From Thermomonas brevis (lineage in GTDB: Bacteria > Pseudomonadota > Gammaproteobacteria > Xanthomonadales > Xanthomonadaceae), in NCBI RefSeq assembly GCF_014395425.1, contig NZ_CP060711.1, forward strand, positions 310,001 to 374,000: a stretch of 64,000 bases of DNA, in the 5' to 3' direction. The translations under genes were made by a program, and so were the position numbers. This document shows, one piece after another, positions 63,191 through 64,000 of this stretch. The first letter of the stretch is position 1; each line of letters opens with the position of its first letter. Under the pieces are notes generated by a model. That model did not search any database and was not told where the DNA came from. It saw only the letters and a list, made by a program, of their open reading frames with translations.

Positions 63191-64000
63191 TCATGTCTTC
63201 GCCGGCGGGTCCGGCACGAACTTCAGCACGTTGCCGTTGATGCAATAGCGCTTGCCGGTGGGCGGCGGGCCGTCGTCGAAGACGTGGCCCAGGTGGATGC
63301 CGGAACTGCGGCTGCGCACCTCGATGCGGTGCATGCCGTGACTGTCGTCCTGCAGGAACTCCAGCGCGCCTTCCATCGGCTCGAAGAAGCTGGGCCAGCC
63401 GCAGGCGCTGTCGAACTTGGCGTCGCTGCGGAACAGCGCCGCGCCGCTGATCGGGTCGAAGTAGGTGCCCGGGCGCGCCTCGTTCAGATGCGCGCCGGTG
63501 CCGGGCAGCTCGGTGCCGCTGTCGAAGGCGATTCGCTGCTGCTCCGGCGTCAGCTGGTGAAAGCCCAGCCATTGCCAGAACTTCTTCGCGTCGCCCGCAT
63601 AGCCGGTGAAGCGCGAGACTTCGCTGCCGTCCTTGAACAGGACGATCGTCGGCGTCGCCAGCAGCGGCTTCGCCAGCGACCAGCCGGTGGGCGCCTGCTG
63701 TGAACGGGTGCGCGCGAACGGCACGTCGGCCTTCCACGTCTTCAGCACGTCGGCCTCGAAGCGTTCGCAGTACGGGCAGTCCTCGGCCTCGTACACCACC
63801 AGCTGCGCGCTCCGCGCCAGCGTCGCGCCGTCCAGCGCGGGATAGGCGGTGCCGCCGGCCCCAAGGCCATACTTGATGCCCAGGCCGCCCAGCCCGCAGT
63901 AGCCGTTCGGATTCTTCAGCAGGTAGTCCTGATGCGATTCCTCGGCGCGGTTGTAATTGCGCACCGGCAGGATCTCGGTGGTGATCCTGCCGAAGCCGGC
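63191..64000 (-). CDS. Methionine sulfoxide reductase MsrA-thioredoxin-MsrB fusion (5' end cut)
   Basis: 270 visible residues, open off the right edge. Residues [13 protein letters not shown] and [18 protein letters not shown] are the end of MsrA; a thioredoxin-like domain with CPYC follows ([25 protein letters not shown]); then MsrB ([39 protein letters not shown]). In the MsrB part GHVFDDGP and the catalytic Cys region YCINGN are present. Repairs both sulfoxide isomers of methionine. Signal peptide, if any, is outside the window. Confidence 0.9.
   Translation of the reverse strand, partial: AGFGRITTEILPVRNYNRAEESHQDYLLKNPNGYCGLGGLGIKYGLGAGGTAYPALDGATLARSAQLVVYEAEDCPYCERFEADVLKTWKADVPFARTRSQQAPTGWSLAKPLLATPTIVLFKDGSEVSRFTGYAGDAKKFWQWLGFHQLTPEQQRIAFDSGTELPGTGAHLNEARPGTYFDPISGAALFRSDAKFDSACGWPSFFEPMEGALEFLQDDSHGMHRIEVRSRSSGIHLGHVFDDGPPPTGKRYCINGNVLKFVPDPPAKT

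Overview
GC-rich chromosomal window, almost entirely packed with housekeeping genes, from a gammaproteobacterium that looks like a member of the Lysobacteraceae/Xanthomonadaceae (Lysobacter/Thermomonas/Luteimonas-like). The reasons are the smc-zipA-ligA order, a GyrA with Gln at the Ser83-equivalent position, a uL16 hydroxylase next to a subclass B3 metallo-beta-lactamase, DUF3011 repeats, and a family of short palindromic repeats built on CGTCATTCCCGCG. I cannot name the species. I see no prophage, insertion sequence, CRISPR array or obvious defence island.

Layout. 1-3.3 kb: a 3-hydroxybutyrate utilisation module (oligomer hydrolase cut by the left edge, HbdH-type dehydrogenase, LuxR-type response regulator). 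3.3-3.6 kb: a tandemly duplicated module carrying DnaA-box-like sites around a terminator. 3.6-6.6 kb: zinc alcohol dehydrogenase, cupin, divergent LysR regulator, Nudix hydrolase. 6.7-7.7 kb: a less GC-rich islet of three small genes. 7.7-11 kb: metal efflux pump with its RcnR/CsoR-type repressor, tRNA-Ser(UGA), LysR regulator and divergent azoreductase. 11-18.7 kb: serS, a TonB-like protein, fumC, purB, B3 metallo-beta-lactamase, roxA-like oxygenase and a small PLD-like gene. 18.8-24.4 kb: the complete 2-oxoglutarate dehydrogenase complex (sucA, sucB, lpd), with an orphan tRNA 3' end between sucB and lpd. 24.6-28.4 kb: LOG-family protein, acuI/yhdH-type reductase, PilH-like receiver, cbpA, peroxiredoxin.

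28.5-39.8 kb, mainly minus strand: pbpC with its alpha-2-macroglobulin partner, an HDOD protein and gyrA. 40-43 kb: mtnA, a DUF3011 protein and epmA. 43.2-54.4 kb is a chromosome-maintenance block: ligA, zipA and smc on the minus strand, a bolA/yciI pair, then scpA, scpB and rluB on the plus strand. All three condensin genes are therefore within about 6.5 kb. 54.4-57.8 kb: ChaN-like lipoprotein, a small exported protein, and a pirin/OsmC/FMN-reductase redox operon. 57.8-64 kb, minus strand: TonB-dependent receptor with DUF2946 partner, tpx, a two-gene lipoate ligase, omega-amidase, and a methionine sulfoxide reductase fusion cut by the right edge.

Functional links: fumC, sucA, sucB and lpd supply citric-acid-cycle steps, and SucB needs lipoylation, for which the split lipoate ligase at 61.2-62.3 kb is a candidate. 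Several thiol or peroxide defence genes (peroxiredoxin, tpx, OsmC, Msr fusion, azoreductase, FMN reductase) are scattered through the window. The most unusual signals are the duplicated DnaA-box module, the orphan tRNA end, the MsrA-thioredoxin-MsrB order, the compound palindromic repeat at 43.1 kb and the intergenic repeat that now encodes the N-terminus of PbpC.
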